From contig CM082590.2 of assembly GCA_040954595.2 (NCBI GenBank), positions 868,001 through 932,000 of the forward strand: a stretch of 64,000 bases of DNA. Reading direction: 5' to 3'. Shown in pieces: positions 43,001 through 53,446 of this stretch. Every line of letters begins with the position of its first letter. Positions within the stretch are counted from its first letter, which is position 1. The notes under the pieces were generated by a model that saw only the letters and a program-made list of their open reading frames with translations, was not told the origin of the DNA and did not search any database. The position numbers were made by a program, and so were the translations under genes. The stretch is from Balanoglossus misakiensis (lineage: Eukaryota > Hemichordata).

Positions 43001-44847
43001 TATTTAATGAGTAAAGCAGGTGTCACAGGTGACCCAAAACTTTGGCTTTTCATTATGGCCCCATACCTCCAAACGCCAAGGCTGTATCTGGTGTGGATGT
43101 CGAGATATGCAAAAGTAGGTCAAAGGTCACCCGAGGTCACCCAACATTTGGGCAAAATATTTTGACCCCATACTGGTCCATGTATAACAAAAACAAAACC
43201 TCTAGGTCTATTGGTTCATCTGTAATTAGGTATATGCATATTTAATGAGGTCAGCAGAGGTCAAAGGGGTCATGAAAAGTAGCAAAATTTTTTGATCACA
43301 TACAAATCCACATACATCTAAAACCAAACTTATAGCCCTATTGGTTAGCCAGGAATTAGATATGCAGAAATAATAATGCATGATAAGTAGGTCAAAGGTC
43401 ATTGCCAAAATTACCAAAATATTTACAGCTTATTCTTGGCATATGATGATTCATATCCATAAAAAGAATTTCTGTGCTATCAATTTTTAGGCTAGAAACA
43501 GAATTTTTACTTTTTAATCGTTGTTCACAAAATCCAATATGGCCGCCAAAATCTTCGACCAATCACAATGATCTTCGCAAACTTGATAGACATCTGTTTA
43601 ATGACCACACACACCAAATCTTGTGACTCGGTTATCGCCGGTTCTTGAGAAGAAGATTTTTGAAATTTTACTAGGGTTTTTCGAAAATCCAATATGGCCG
43701 CCATAATCTTCCACCAATCACAATGATCTTCGCAAACTTGATAGACCTCAGTTTGGTGACCACATACCCCAAACCGCGTGACTCGGTTATCGCCGGTTCT
43801 GGAGAAGAAGATTTTTGAAATTTTGACCAGATTTCAGAAAAACAACTGTAGCAAAAAAACTGCAACATTGACAGCAAAATATCCAATTATAAAAATGATG
43901 GGTAGAAGGTAGACTACCTGCACACCAAGTTTGAAGTCGATCTGACTTGTAGTTTCTGAGATCTGAGATTTGCATTTTTTCAGAAAATCTAATATGGCCG
44001 CCAGGTCACGTGACTAATTAAAAATTCAAGGGTTCAATGCACATCTACTCATTGACCTTGACCACTGTAGCAAGTTTGAGAAGTGTACCTGCAGTGGTGT
44101 CTGAGATCTAGAGCGACAAAGAATTGACACAAGAATAAAGAAAGAAGAAAGAAGAAAGAAGGAAAGACAGATTAAAGCTGCAAGCAGCATTGTCCGGGCC
44201 CAAGCTCTATTATCTGATCTGATTATTAGATATGCACATAATTAATGAGTAGAAACATAATGCTGTGTTTTATCCCATGAAATATCAAGGTTATATCTAT
44301 GTTTGGTGTTGATATAGTGTTAAGTAGGTCAAAGGTCACCCAGAGGTCACCCACAATTTGGGCAGAAAATTTTGACCCATAGTGGTCCATGTCCAACAAA
44401 AACCAGACCTCTAGCCCTTTTGGTTAGCCCGGAATTAGGTATGCACATAAATAATTAGTTAAGCAGGTGTCACAGGTGACCCAAAACTTTGGCTTTTCAT
44501 TATGGCCCCATACCTCCAAACGCCAAGGCTGTATCTGGTGTGGATGTCGAGATATGCAAAAGTAGGTCAAAGGTCACCCGAGGTCACCCAACATTTGGGC
44601 AAAATATTTTGACCCCATACTGGTCCATGTATAACAAAAACAAAACCTCTAGGTCTATTGGTTCATCATTAATTAGGTATGCGCATATTTAATGAGGTCA
44701 GCAGAGGTCAAAGGGGTCATGAAAAGTAGCAAAAATTTTTGATCACATACAAATCCACATACATCAAAAACCAAACTTATAGCCCTATTGGTTAGCCTGG
44801 AATTAGATATGCAGAAAAATGATTCGTCAAAAGTAGGTCAAAGGTCA
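37051..44847 (+). other. Recurrent DR1-type motif AGGTCAAAGGTCA
   Basis: Exact copies start at 37051, 37409, 38329, 38566, 38836, 39757, 40266, 41187, 41425, 42641, 42880, 43117, 43389, 44326, 44564 and 44835; one-mismatch copies also occur, for example near 37267 and 41696. Many are followed by CC plus a few bases and another AGGTCA, making three half-sites. AGGTCA-N-AGGTCA is the known direct-repeat-1 site for RXR heterodimers, HNF4 and COUP-TF receptors. Binding here is untested; the motif may simply be part of the repeat consensus. Confidence 0.6.
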
Positions 44848-45726
44848 TTGCCAAAATTACGAAAATATTTATAGCTTATTCTTGTCATATGATGATTCAT
44901 ATCCATAAAAAGAATTTCTGTGCTATCAATTTTTAGGCTAGAAAAGGAATTTATACTTTTTAATCGTTTTTCACAAAATCCAATATGGCTGCCATAATCT
45001 TCGACCAATCACATTCCTCTTCGCAAACTTGATAGACATCTGTTTAATGACCACACACACCAAATCTTGCGACTCGGTTATCGCCGGTTCTTGAGAAGAA
45101 GATTTTTGAAATTTTACTAGGGTTTTTCGAAAATCCAATATGGCCGCCATAATCTTCGACCAATCACAATGGTCTTCGCAAACTTGATAGACATCAGTTA
45201 GGTGACCACATACCCCAAACCCCGTGTCTCGGTTATCACCGGTTCTGGAGAAGAAGATTTTTGAAATTTAAGCCAGATTTCAGAAAAAAAATTGTAGCAA
45301 AAAAACTGCAACTTTGTCAGCATAATTTCCAATTACAAAAATGATTGACAGAAGGTAGTCTACCTGCACGCCAAATTTGAAGTTGATCTGACTTGTAGTT
45401 TCTGAGATCTGAGATTTGCATTTTTTCAGAAAATCCAAGATGGCCGCCAGGTCATGTGACTAATTAAAAATTCATGGGTTCAATGCACGACTACTCATTG
45501 ACCTTGACCACTGTAGCAAGTTTGAGAACTGTACCTGCAGTGGTGTCTGAGATCTAGAGCGACAAAGAATTGACAGAAGAATAAAGAAAGAAGAAAGAAA
45601 GAAAGAAGGAAAGACAGAAAAACCCCAACGAAACCAATAGGGCCCAAGCGCTGGCTTGCGCTTGGGCCCTAAAAAACCCCAACGAAACCAATAGGGCCCA
45701 AGCGCTGGTATGCGCTTGGGCCCTAA
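42487..45726 (+). mobile_element. Dispersed element E5, inserted in E4
   Basis: Own sequence is 42487-44171 plus 45673-45726 (about 1739 bp), 238 bp longer than E6. The excess matches an internal tandem duplication: GGTGTCACAG recurs at 42781 and 43019 with surrounding sequence. The left flank in E4 ends GACAGAA (two A); the right flank after CTAA (45723-45726) has three A then CCCC, again five. The simple-repeat tail is at 44134-44171. GTCACGTGAC is at 44005-44014. No coding sequence recognised. Confidence 0.72.
44172..45672 (+). mobile_element. Dispersed element E6, innermost and intact (1501 bp)
   Basis: The only copy whose 5' end and 3' hairpin are contiguous, so it defines the family: TTAAAGCTGCAAGCAGC start, a body with AGGTCA blocks and CCAATATGGC blocks, (GAAA)n at 45580-45617 ending GACAG, then AAAAACCCCAACG, then a perfect 13-bp inverted repeat (45639-45651 with 45658-45670, loop of six) and terminal CTAA at 45669-45672. 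The GACAG-A5-CCCC junction here is the uninterrupted form of the site into which each inner copy was inserted. No coding sequence recognised; it would need proteins supplied from elsewhere. Confidence 0.78.
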
Positions 45727-45939
45727 AAACCCCAACGAAACCAATAGGGCCCAAGCGCTGGTATGCGCTTGGGCCCTAAAAAACCCCAACGAAACCAATA
45801 GGGCCCAAGCGCTTGCTTGCGCTTGGGCCCTAAAAAACCCCAACGAAACCAATAGGGCCCAAGCGCTTGCTTGCGCTTGGGCCCTAAAAATTCCAACAAT
45901 ACCAATAGGGGCACAAGCCCGATAGGCTTGTGCCCCTAA
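45639..45939 (+). repeat. Stack of six 3' terminal hairpins, about 54-bp spacing
   Basis: GGGCCC starts recur at 45640, 45694, 45747, 45801 and 45855, with a divergent GGGGCAC copy at 45908. The first five have the arms AGGGCCCAAGCGC and GCGCTTGGGCCCT around a six-base loop (TGGCTT, TGGTAT, TGGTAT, TTGCTT, TTGCTT). The sixth has 14-bp arms around CGATA. Between hairpins lies an A run then CCCCAACGAAACCAATA. This looks like a minisatellite and gives open frames on both strands because 54 is a multiple of three. I read it as the 3' tails of E6, E5, E4, E3, E2 and E1 in that order. Confidence 0.85.
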
Positions 45940-48900
45940 TAAACGAGGCTGTTTGGAAGCAACCATGGAAATATTAGAACTATCCGTCGATCTACAGAGT
46001 CTAGTGGATAACTTTCTTATGCGCATAGGCCTATCATGTGTTATGCGCATCACAACAGAATTTTGTAAACAAATGAGGCTGTTTGGAAGCAACCATGGAA
46101 ATTTTAGAACTATCCGTCGATCTACAGAGTCTAGTGGATAACTTTCTTATGCGCATAGGCCTATCATGTGTTATGCGCATCACAACATAATTTTGTAAAC
46201 AAACGAGGCTTTGTTTGGAAGCAACCATGGAAATTTTAGAACTATCCGTCGATCTACAGAGTCTAGTGGAAAACTTTCTTATGCGCATAGGCCTATCATG
46301 TGTTATGCGCATCACAACAGAATTTTGTAAACAAACGAGGCTTTGTTTGGAAGCAACCATGGAAGTTTTAGAACTATCCGTCGATCTACAGAGTCTAGTG
46401 GAAAACTTTCTTATGCGCATAGGCCTATCATGTGTTATGCGCATCACAACAGAATTTTGTAAACAAACGAAGCTGTTTGGAAGCAACCATGGAATTTTTA
46501 GAACTATCCGTCGATCTACAGAGTCTAGTGGATAACGTTCTTATGGGCATAGGCCTATCATGTGTTCTTCGCATCACAACAGAATTTTGTAAACAAACGA
46601 GGCTTTGTTTGGAAGCAACCATTGAAGTTTTAGAACTATCCGTCGATCTACAGAGTCTAGAGGAAAACTTTCTTATGCGCATAGGCCTATCATGTGTTAT
46701 GCTCATCACAACCGAATTTTGTAAAAAAACGAGGCTTTGTTTGGAAGCAACCATAGACATTTTAGAACTATCCGTCGATCTACAGAGTCTAGTGGATAAC
46801 GTTCTTATGCGCATTGGCCTATCATGTGTTATGCACATCACAACAGAATTTTGTAAACAAACGAGGCTGTTTGGAAGCAACCATGGAAATTTTAGAACTA
46901 TCCGTCGATCTACAGGGTCTAGTGGAAACTTTCTTATGCGCATAGGCCTATCATGTGTTATGCGCATCACAACAGAATTTTGTAAACAAACGAGGCTTCG
47001 TTTGGAAGCAACCATGGACATTTTAGAACTATCCGTCGATCTACAGAGTCTAGTGGATAACGTTCTTATGCGCATAGGCCTATCATGTGTTCTTCGCATC
47101 ACAACAGAATTTTGTAAACAAACGAGGCTGTTGGGAAGCAACCATGGAAATTTTAGAACTATCCCTCGATCTACAGAGTCTAGTGGAAAAAATTCTTATG
47201 CGCATAGGCCTATCTATGTGTTCTGCGTCTCACAACAGAAATCGGTAAATAAACGAGGCTGTTTGGAAGCAACCATGGAAATTTTAGAACTGTCCCTCGA
47301 TCTACAGAGTCTAACTTTCTTATGCGCATAGGCCTATCTATGTGTTCTGCGTCTCACAACAGAATTCGGTAAACAAACAAGGCTGTTTGGAAGCAACTAT
47401 GGACATTTTAGAACTATCCGTCGATCTACAGAGTCTAGTGGAAAACTTTCTTATGCGCATAGGCCTATCTATGTGTTCTGCGCCTCACAACAGAATTCGG
47501 TAAACAAACGAGGCTGTTTGGAAGCAACCATGGAAATTTTAAAACTATCCGTCGGTCTACAGAGTCTAGTGGATAACGTTCGTATGCGCATAGGCCTATC
47601 ATGTGTTATGCGCATCACAACAGAATTTTGTAAAAAAACGAGGCTTTGTTTGGAAGCAACCATGGACATTTTAGAACTATCCGTCGATCTACAGGGTCTA
47701 GTGGAAACTTTCTTATGCGCATAGGCCTATCATGTGTTATGCGCATCACAACAGAATTTTGTAAACAAACGAGGCTTCGTTTGGAAGCAACCATGGACAT
47801 TTTAGAACTATCCGTCGATCTACAGAGTCTAGTGGATAACGTTCTTATGCGCATAGGCCTATCATGTGTTCTTCGCATCACAACAGAATTTTGTAAACAA
47901 ACGAGGCTGTTGGGAAGCAACCATGGAAATTTTAGAACTATCCCTCGATCTACAGAGTCTAGTGGAAAAATTTCTTATGCGCATAGGCCTATCTATGTGT
48001 TCTGCGCCTCACAACAGAATTCGGTAAACAAACGAGGCTGTTTGGAAGCAACCATGGAAATTTTAAAACTATCCGTCGATCTACAGAGTCTAGTGGAAAA
48101 CTTTCTTATGCGCATAGGCCTATCTATGTGTTCTGCGCCTCACAACAGAAATCGGTAAATAAACGAGGCTGTTTGGAAGCAACCATGGGAATTTTAGAAC
48201 TATCCGTCGATCTACAGACTCTAGTGGAAAACTTTCTTATGCGCATAGGCCTATCTATGTGTTCTGCGCCTCACAACAGAATTCGGTAAACAAACGAGGC
48301 TGTTTGGAAGCAACCATGGAAATTTTAAAACTATCCGTTGATCTACAGAGTCTAGTGGAAAACTTTCTGATGCGCATAGGCCTATCATGTGTTCTGCGTC
48401 TCACAACAGAAATCGGTAAATAAACGAGGCTGTTTGGAAGAAACCATGGAAATTTTAGAACTATCCCTCGATCTACAGAGTCTAGTGGAAAACTTTCTTA
48501 TGCGCATAGGCCTATCTATGTGTTCTGCGCCTCACAACAGAATTCGGTAAACAAACGAGGCTGTTTGGAAGCAACCATGGAAATTTTAGAACTATCCGTC
48601 GATCTACAGAGTCTAGTGGAAAACTTTCTTATGCGCATAGGCCTATCATGTGTTATGCGCATCACAACAGAATTTTGTAAACAAACGAGGCTGTTTTTAA
48701 GCAACCATGGACATTTTAGAACTATCCGTCGATCTACAGAGTCTAGTGGAAAACTTTCTTATGCGCATAGGCCTATCTATGTGTTCTGCGCCTCACAACA
48801 GAATTCGGTAAACAAACGAGGCTGTTTGGAAGCAACCATGGAAATTTTAAAACTATCCGTCGATCTACAGAGTCTAGTGGATAACGTTCTTATGCGCATA

Positions 48901-50339
48901 GGCCTATCATGTGTTCTTCGCATCACAACAGAATTTTGTAAACAAACGAGGCTGTTGGGAAGCAACCATGGAAATTTTAGAACTATCCCTCGATCTACAG
49001 AGTCTAGTGGAAAAATTTCTTATGCGCATAGGCCTATCTATGTGTTCTGCGCCTCACAACAGAATTCGGTAAACAAACGAGGCTGTTTGGAAGCAACCAT
49101 GGAAATTTTAAAACTATCCGTCGATCTACAGAGTCTAGTGGAAAACTTTCTTATGCGCATAGGCCTGTCTATGTGTTCTGCGCCTCACAACAGAATTCGG
49201 TAAACAAACGAGGCTGTTTGGAAGCAACCATGGAAATTTTAAAACTATCCGTTGATCTACAGAGTCTAGTGGAAAACTTTCTGATGCGCATAGGCCTATC
49301 ATGTGTTCTGCGTCTCACAACAGAAATCGGTAAATAAACGAGGCTGTTTGGAAGCAACCATGGAAATTTTAGAACTATCCCTCGATCTACAGAGTCTAGT
49401 GGAAAACTTTCTTATGCGCATAGGCCTATCTATGTGTTCTGCGCCTCACAACAGAATTCGGTAAACAAACGAGGCTGTTTGGAAGCAACCATGGAAATTT
49501 TAGAACTATCCGTCGATCTACAGAGTCTAGTGGAAAACTTTCTTATGCGCATAGGCCTATCATGTGTTATGCGCATCACAACAGAATTTTGTAAACAAAC
49601 GAGGCTGTTTGGAAGCAACCATGGAAATTTTAAAACTATCCGTCGATCTACAGAGTCTAGTGGATAACGTTCTTATGCGCATAGGCCTATCATGTGTTCT
49701 TCGCATCACAACAGAATTTTGTAAACAAACGAGGCTGTTGGGAAGCAACCATGGAAATTTTAGAACTATCCCTCGATCTACAGAGTCTAGTGGAAAAATT
49801 TCTTATGCGCATAGGCCTATCTATGTGTTCTGCGCCTCACAACAGAATTCGGTAAACAAACGAGGCTGTTTGGAAGCAACCATGGAAATTTTAAAACTAT
49901 CCGTCGATCTACAGAGTCTAGTGGAAAACTTTCTCATGCGCATAGGCCTATCATGTGTTATGCGCATCACAACAGAATTTTGTAAACAAACGAGGCTGTT
50001 TTTAAGCAACCATGGAAATTTTAGAATTATCCGTCGATCTACAGAGTCTAGTGGAAAACTTTCTAATGCGCATAGGCCTATCATGTGTTATGCGCATCAC
50101 AACAGAATTTTGTAAACAAACGAGGCTGTTTGGAAGCAACCATGGAAGTTTTAGAACTATCCGTCGATCTACAGAGTCTAGTGGAAAACTTTCTTATGCG
50201 CATTGGCCTATCATGTGTTATGCACATCACAACAGAATTTTGTAAACAAACGAGGGTTTGTTTGGAAGCAACCATGGAAATTTAAGAACTATCCGTCGAT
50301 CTACAGAGTCTAGTGGAAAACTTTCTTATGCGCATAGGC

Positions 50340-51140
50340 CTATCATGTGTTATGCGCATCACAACAGAAATTTGTAAACAAACGAGGCTGTTTGGAGCAA
50401 CCATGGAAATTATAGAACTATCCGTCGATCTACAGAGTCTAGTGGAAAACTTTCTTATGCGCATAGACTTATCATGTGTTATGCGCATCACAACAGAATT
50501 TTGTAAACAAACGAGGCTGTTTGGAAGCAACCATGGAAATTTTAGAACTATACGTCGATCTACAGAGTCTAGTGGAAAACTTTCTGATGCGCATTGGCCT
50601 ATCATGTGTTATACGCATCACAACAGAATTTTGTAAACAAACGAGGCTTTGTTTGGAAGCAACCATGGAAATTTTAGAACTATCCGTCGATCTACAGAGT
50701 CTAGTGGAAAACTTTCTGATGCGCATAGGCCTATCATGTGTTATGCGCATCACAACAGAAATTTGTAAACAAACGAGGCTGTTTGGAGCAACCATGGAAA
50801 TTATAGAACTATCCGTCGATCTACAGAGTCTAGTGGAAAACTTTCTTATGCGCATAGACTTATCATGTGTTATGCGCATCACAACAGAATTTTGTAAACA
50901 AACGAGGCTGTTTGGAAGCAACCATGGAAATTTTAGAACTATACGTCGATCTACAGAGTCTAGTGGAAAACTTTCTGATGCGCATTGGCCTATCATGTGT
51001 TATACGCATCACAACAGAATTTTGTAAACAAACGAGGCTTTGTTTGGAAGCAACCATGGAAATTTTAGAACTATCCGTCGATCTACAGAGTCTAGTGGAA
51101 AACTTTCTGATGCGCATAGGCCTATCATGTGTTATGCGCA
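50340..51140 (+). repeat. Higher-order repeat, 391 bp (3 monomers), two copies
   Basis: From about 50340, each feature recurs 391 bp later: GAAATTTGTAAACAAACG (50368 and 50759), the short TTTGGAGCAACC, ATGGAAATTATAG, CATAGACTTATC (50463 and 50854), CTATACGTCGATC (50549 and 50940) and GTTATACGCATC (50609 and 51000). The match fails near 51150, where TTTTTAAGC appears. Confidence 0.82.
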
Positions 51141-51770
51141 TCACAACAGAATTTTGTAAACAAACGAGGCTGTTTTTAAGCAACCATGGAAATTTTAACT
51201 CTATCCGTCGATCTACAGAGTCTAATGGAAAATGTTCTGAGGCGCATAGGCCTATCATGTGTTATGCGCATCACAACAGAATTTTGTAAACAAACGAGGC
51301 TGTTTTTAAGCAACCATGGAAATTTTAGAATTATCCATCGATCTACAGAGTCTAGTGGATAACTTTCTTATGCGCATAGGCCTATCATGTGTTATGCGCA
51401 TCACAACAGAATTTTGTAAACAAACGAGGCTGTTTTTAAGCAACCATGGACATTTTAGAACTATCCGTCGATCTACAGAGTCTAGTGGAAAACTTTCATA
51501 TGCACATAGGCCTATCATGTGTTATGCGCATCACAACAGAATTCGGTAAACAAACGAGGCTGTTGGGAAGAAACCATGGAAATTGTAAAACTATCCGTCG
51601 ATCTACAGAGTCTAGTGGAAAACTTTCTTATGCGCATAGGCTTATCTATGTGTTCTGCGCCTCACAGCATAAATCGGTAAATGAACGAGGCTGTTTGGAA
51701 GCAACCATGGAAATTTTAGAACTATCCGTCGATCTACAGTCTAGTGGAAAACTTTCTTATGCGCATAGGC

Positions 51771-53446
51771 CTATCTATGTGTTCTGCGCCTCACAACAGA
51801 ATTCGGTAAACAAACGAGGCTTTGTTTGGAAGCAACCATGGACATTTTAGAACTATCCGTCGATCTACAGAGTCTAGTGGATAACGTTCTTATGCGCATA
51901 GGCCTATCATGTGTTCTTCGCATCACAACATAATTTTGTAAACAAACGAGGCTGTTGGGAAGCAACCATGGAAATTTTAGAACTATCCCTCGATCTACAG
52001 AGTCTAGTGGAAAAATTTCTTATGCGCATAGGCCTATCTATGTGTTCTGCGCCTCACAACAGAATTCGGTAAACAAACGAGGCTGTTTGGAAGCAACCAT
52101 GGAAATTTTAAAAGTATCCGTCGATCTACAGAGTCTAGTGGAAAACTTTCTTATGCGCATAGGCCTATCTATGTGTTCTGCGCCTCACAACAGAATTCGG
52201 TAAACAAACGAGGCTGTTTGGAAGCAACCATGGAAATTTTAAAACTATCCGTCGATCTACAGAGTCTAGTGGAAAACTTTCTTATGCGCATAGGCCTATC
52301 TATGTGTTCTGCGCCTCACAACAGAAATCGGTAAATAAACGACGCTGTTTGGAAGCAACCATGGAAATTTTAGAACTATCCGTCGATCTACAGAGTCTAG
52401 TGGAAAACTTTCTTATGCGCATTGGCCTATCTATGTGTTCTGCGCCTCACAACAGAATTCGGTAAACAAACGAGGCTGTTTGGAAGCAACCATGGAAATT
52501 TTAAAACTATCCGTCGATCTACAGGGTCTAGTAGAAACTTTCTTATGCGCATAGGGCTATCATGTGTTATGCGCATCACAACAGAATTTTGTAAACAAAC
52601 GAAGCTGTTTGGAAGCAACCATGGAATTTTTAGAACTATCCGTCGATCTACAGAGTCTAGTGGAAAACTTTCTTATGCGCATTGGCCTATCATGTGTTAC
52701 GCGCAATACAACAGAATTTTGTAAAAAACGAGGCTTTGTTTGGAAGCAACCATGGACATTTTAGAACTATCCGTCGATCTACAGAGTCTAGTGGATAACG
52801 TTCTTATGCGCATAGGCCTATCATGTGTTCTTCGCATCACAACATAATTTTGTAAACAAACGAGGCTGTTGGGAAGCAACCATGGAAATTTTAGAACTAT
52901 CCCTCGATCTACAGAGTCTAGTGGAAAAATTTCTTATGCGCATAGGCCTATCTATGTGTTCTGCGCCTCACAACAGAATTCGGTAAACAAACGAGGCTGT
53001 TTGGAAGCAACCATGGAAATTTTAAAACTATCCGTCGATCTACAGAGTCTAGTGGAAAACTTTCTTATGCGCATAGGCCTATCTATGTGTTCTGCGCCTC
53101 ACAACAGAAATCGGTAAATAAACGAGGCTGTTTGGAAGCAACCATGGAAATTTTAGAATTATCCGTCGATCTACAGAGTCTAGTGGAAAACTTTCTGATG
53201 CGCATAGGCCTATCTATGTGTTCTGCGTCTCACACCAGAATTCGGTAAACAAACGAGGCTGTTTGGAAGCAACCATGGAAATTTTAGAACTATCCGTCGA
53301 TCTACAGAGTCTAGTGGAAAACTTTCTTATGTGCATAGGCCTATCTATGTGTTCTGCGCCTCACAACAGAATTCGGTAAACAAACGAGGCTGTTTGGAAG
53401 CAACCATGGAAATTTTAAAACTATCCGTCGATCTACAGAGTCTAGT
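51771..53446 (+). repeat. Copy of the 22265-23940 satellite block
   Basis: This stretch matches 22265-23940 at a constant offset of 29506. Shared rare variants are ATAAACGACGCTG (52336 and 22830), the CATAGGGCTATC monomer (52552 and 23046), CATGGAATTTTTAG, TGTTACGCGCAATAC, CACACCAG (53232 and 23726) and TTATGTGCATAGG (53328 and 23822). Differences are few, such as CTAGTAGAAAC near 52530. The two copies lie on opposite sides of the E1-E6 nest. Confidence 0.82.

Larger units (their letters stand above)
41034..45779 (+). mobile_element. Dispersed element E4, inserted in E3
   Basis: Own sequence is 41034-42486 plus 45727-45779 (about 1506 bp). The 5' end TTAAAGCTGCAAGCAGC is followed by ATTGTCCGGGCCCAAGC. 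The simple-repeat tail is an irregular (GAAA/GAA)n with GGAAAGACAGAA at 42441-42486. The left flank has one A; the right flank after CTAA (45776-45779) has four A then CCCC. It contains GTCACGTGAC at 42312-42321 and exact AGGTCAAAGGTCA at 41187 and 41425. No coding sequence recognised. Confidence 0.72.
39605..45833 (+). mobile_element. Dispersed element E3, inserted in E2
   Basis: Own sequence is 39605-41033 plus 45780-45833 (about 1483 bp). It starts TTAAAGCTGCAAGCAGC then ATTGTTGGGCCCAAGCGC; its 3' part near 40660-41033 is almost identical to E2 at 39231-39604. The (GAAA)n tract is at 41010-41033. The left flank in E2 ends G plus one A; the right flank after CTAA (45830-45833) has four A then CCCC, again five in total. 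It carries GTCACGTGAC at 40881-40890. No coding sequence recognised. Confidence 0.72.
38174..45887 (+). mobile_element. Dispersed element E2, inserted in E1
   Basis: Own sequence is 38174-39604 plus 45834-45887 (about 1485 bp). It begins TTAAAGCTGCAAGCAGC then ATTGTCCGGGCCCAAGC. Its 5' part ends in a (GAAA)n tract at 39581-39604. The left flank in E1 ends GAA; the right flank after its CTAA (45884-45887) continues AAATTCC. This leaves 2+3 A residues, a run of five. Internal content: repeated ATTAGGTATGCACATAATTAATGAG-like blocks, several AGGTCA half-sites, CCAATATGGCCGCCAT blocks and GTCACGTTAC near the 3' side. No credible coding sequence. Confidence 0.72.
36952..45939 (+). mobile_element. 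Dispersed element E1, outermost of a six-deep nest
   Basis: Own sequence is 36952-38173 plus 45888-45939; everything between is later insertions. It starts TTAAAGCTGCAAGCAGC, where GCTGC-AA-GCAGC can fold, followed by GGGGCACAAGC. Its 3' tail ends in a perfect 14-bp inverted repeat (45906-45919 with 45925-45938) and CTAA. The first-part tail has (GAA)n(TAA)n at 38139-38173. Host satellite reads CGGTAAA on the left and TAAACGAGG on the right. Joined, these give the normal C-type monomer CGGTAAATAAACGAGG, so no host bases were duplicated. E1 differs in subtype from the inner copies: GGGGCACAAGC at both its ends against GGGCCCAAGC. No coding potential was recognised. Zero-duplication insertion at A|T and a 3' hairpin with CTAA resemble Helitron-type elements, but the 5' end is not the usual TC, so the class is inferred. 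Confidence 0.75.

Noticed and set aside
37674-44692. Short open frames in the dispersed-element block
   Set aside because: All are under about 115 codons, follow the internal subrepeats and recur in several copies in the same way; no motif seen.
36948-45943. 4-bp target duplication TAAA around E1
   Set aside because: TAAA is on both sides, but the undisturbed C-type monomer already contains TAAATAAA; joining the flanks without deletion restores it.
36940-45950. piggyBac-type TTAA insertion, because the element starts TTAA
   Set aside because: The right junction reads CTAATAAACG with no TTAA, and the inner junctions lie in A runs.
45472-46092. Proline/alanine-rich open frames over the hairpin stack on both strands
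   Set aside because: They arise from the near-54-bp period of the inverted repeats and run into satellite; no protein family recognised.
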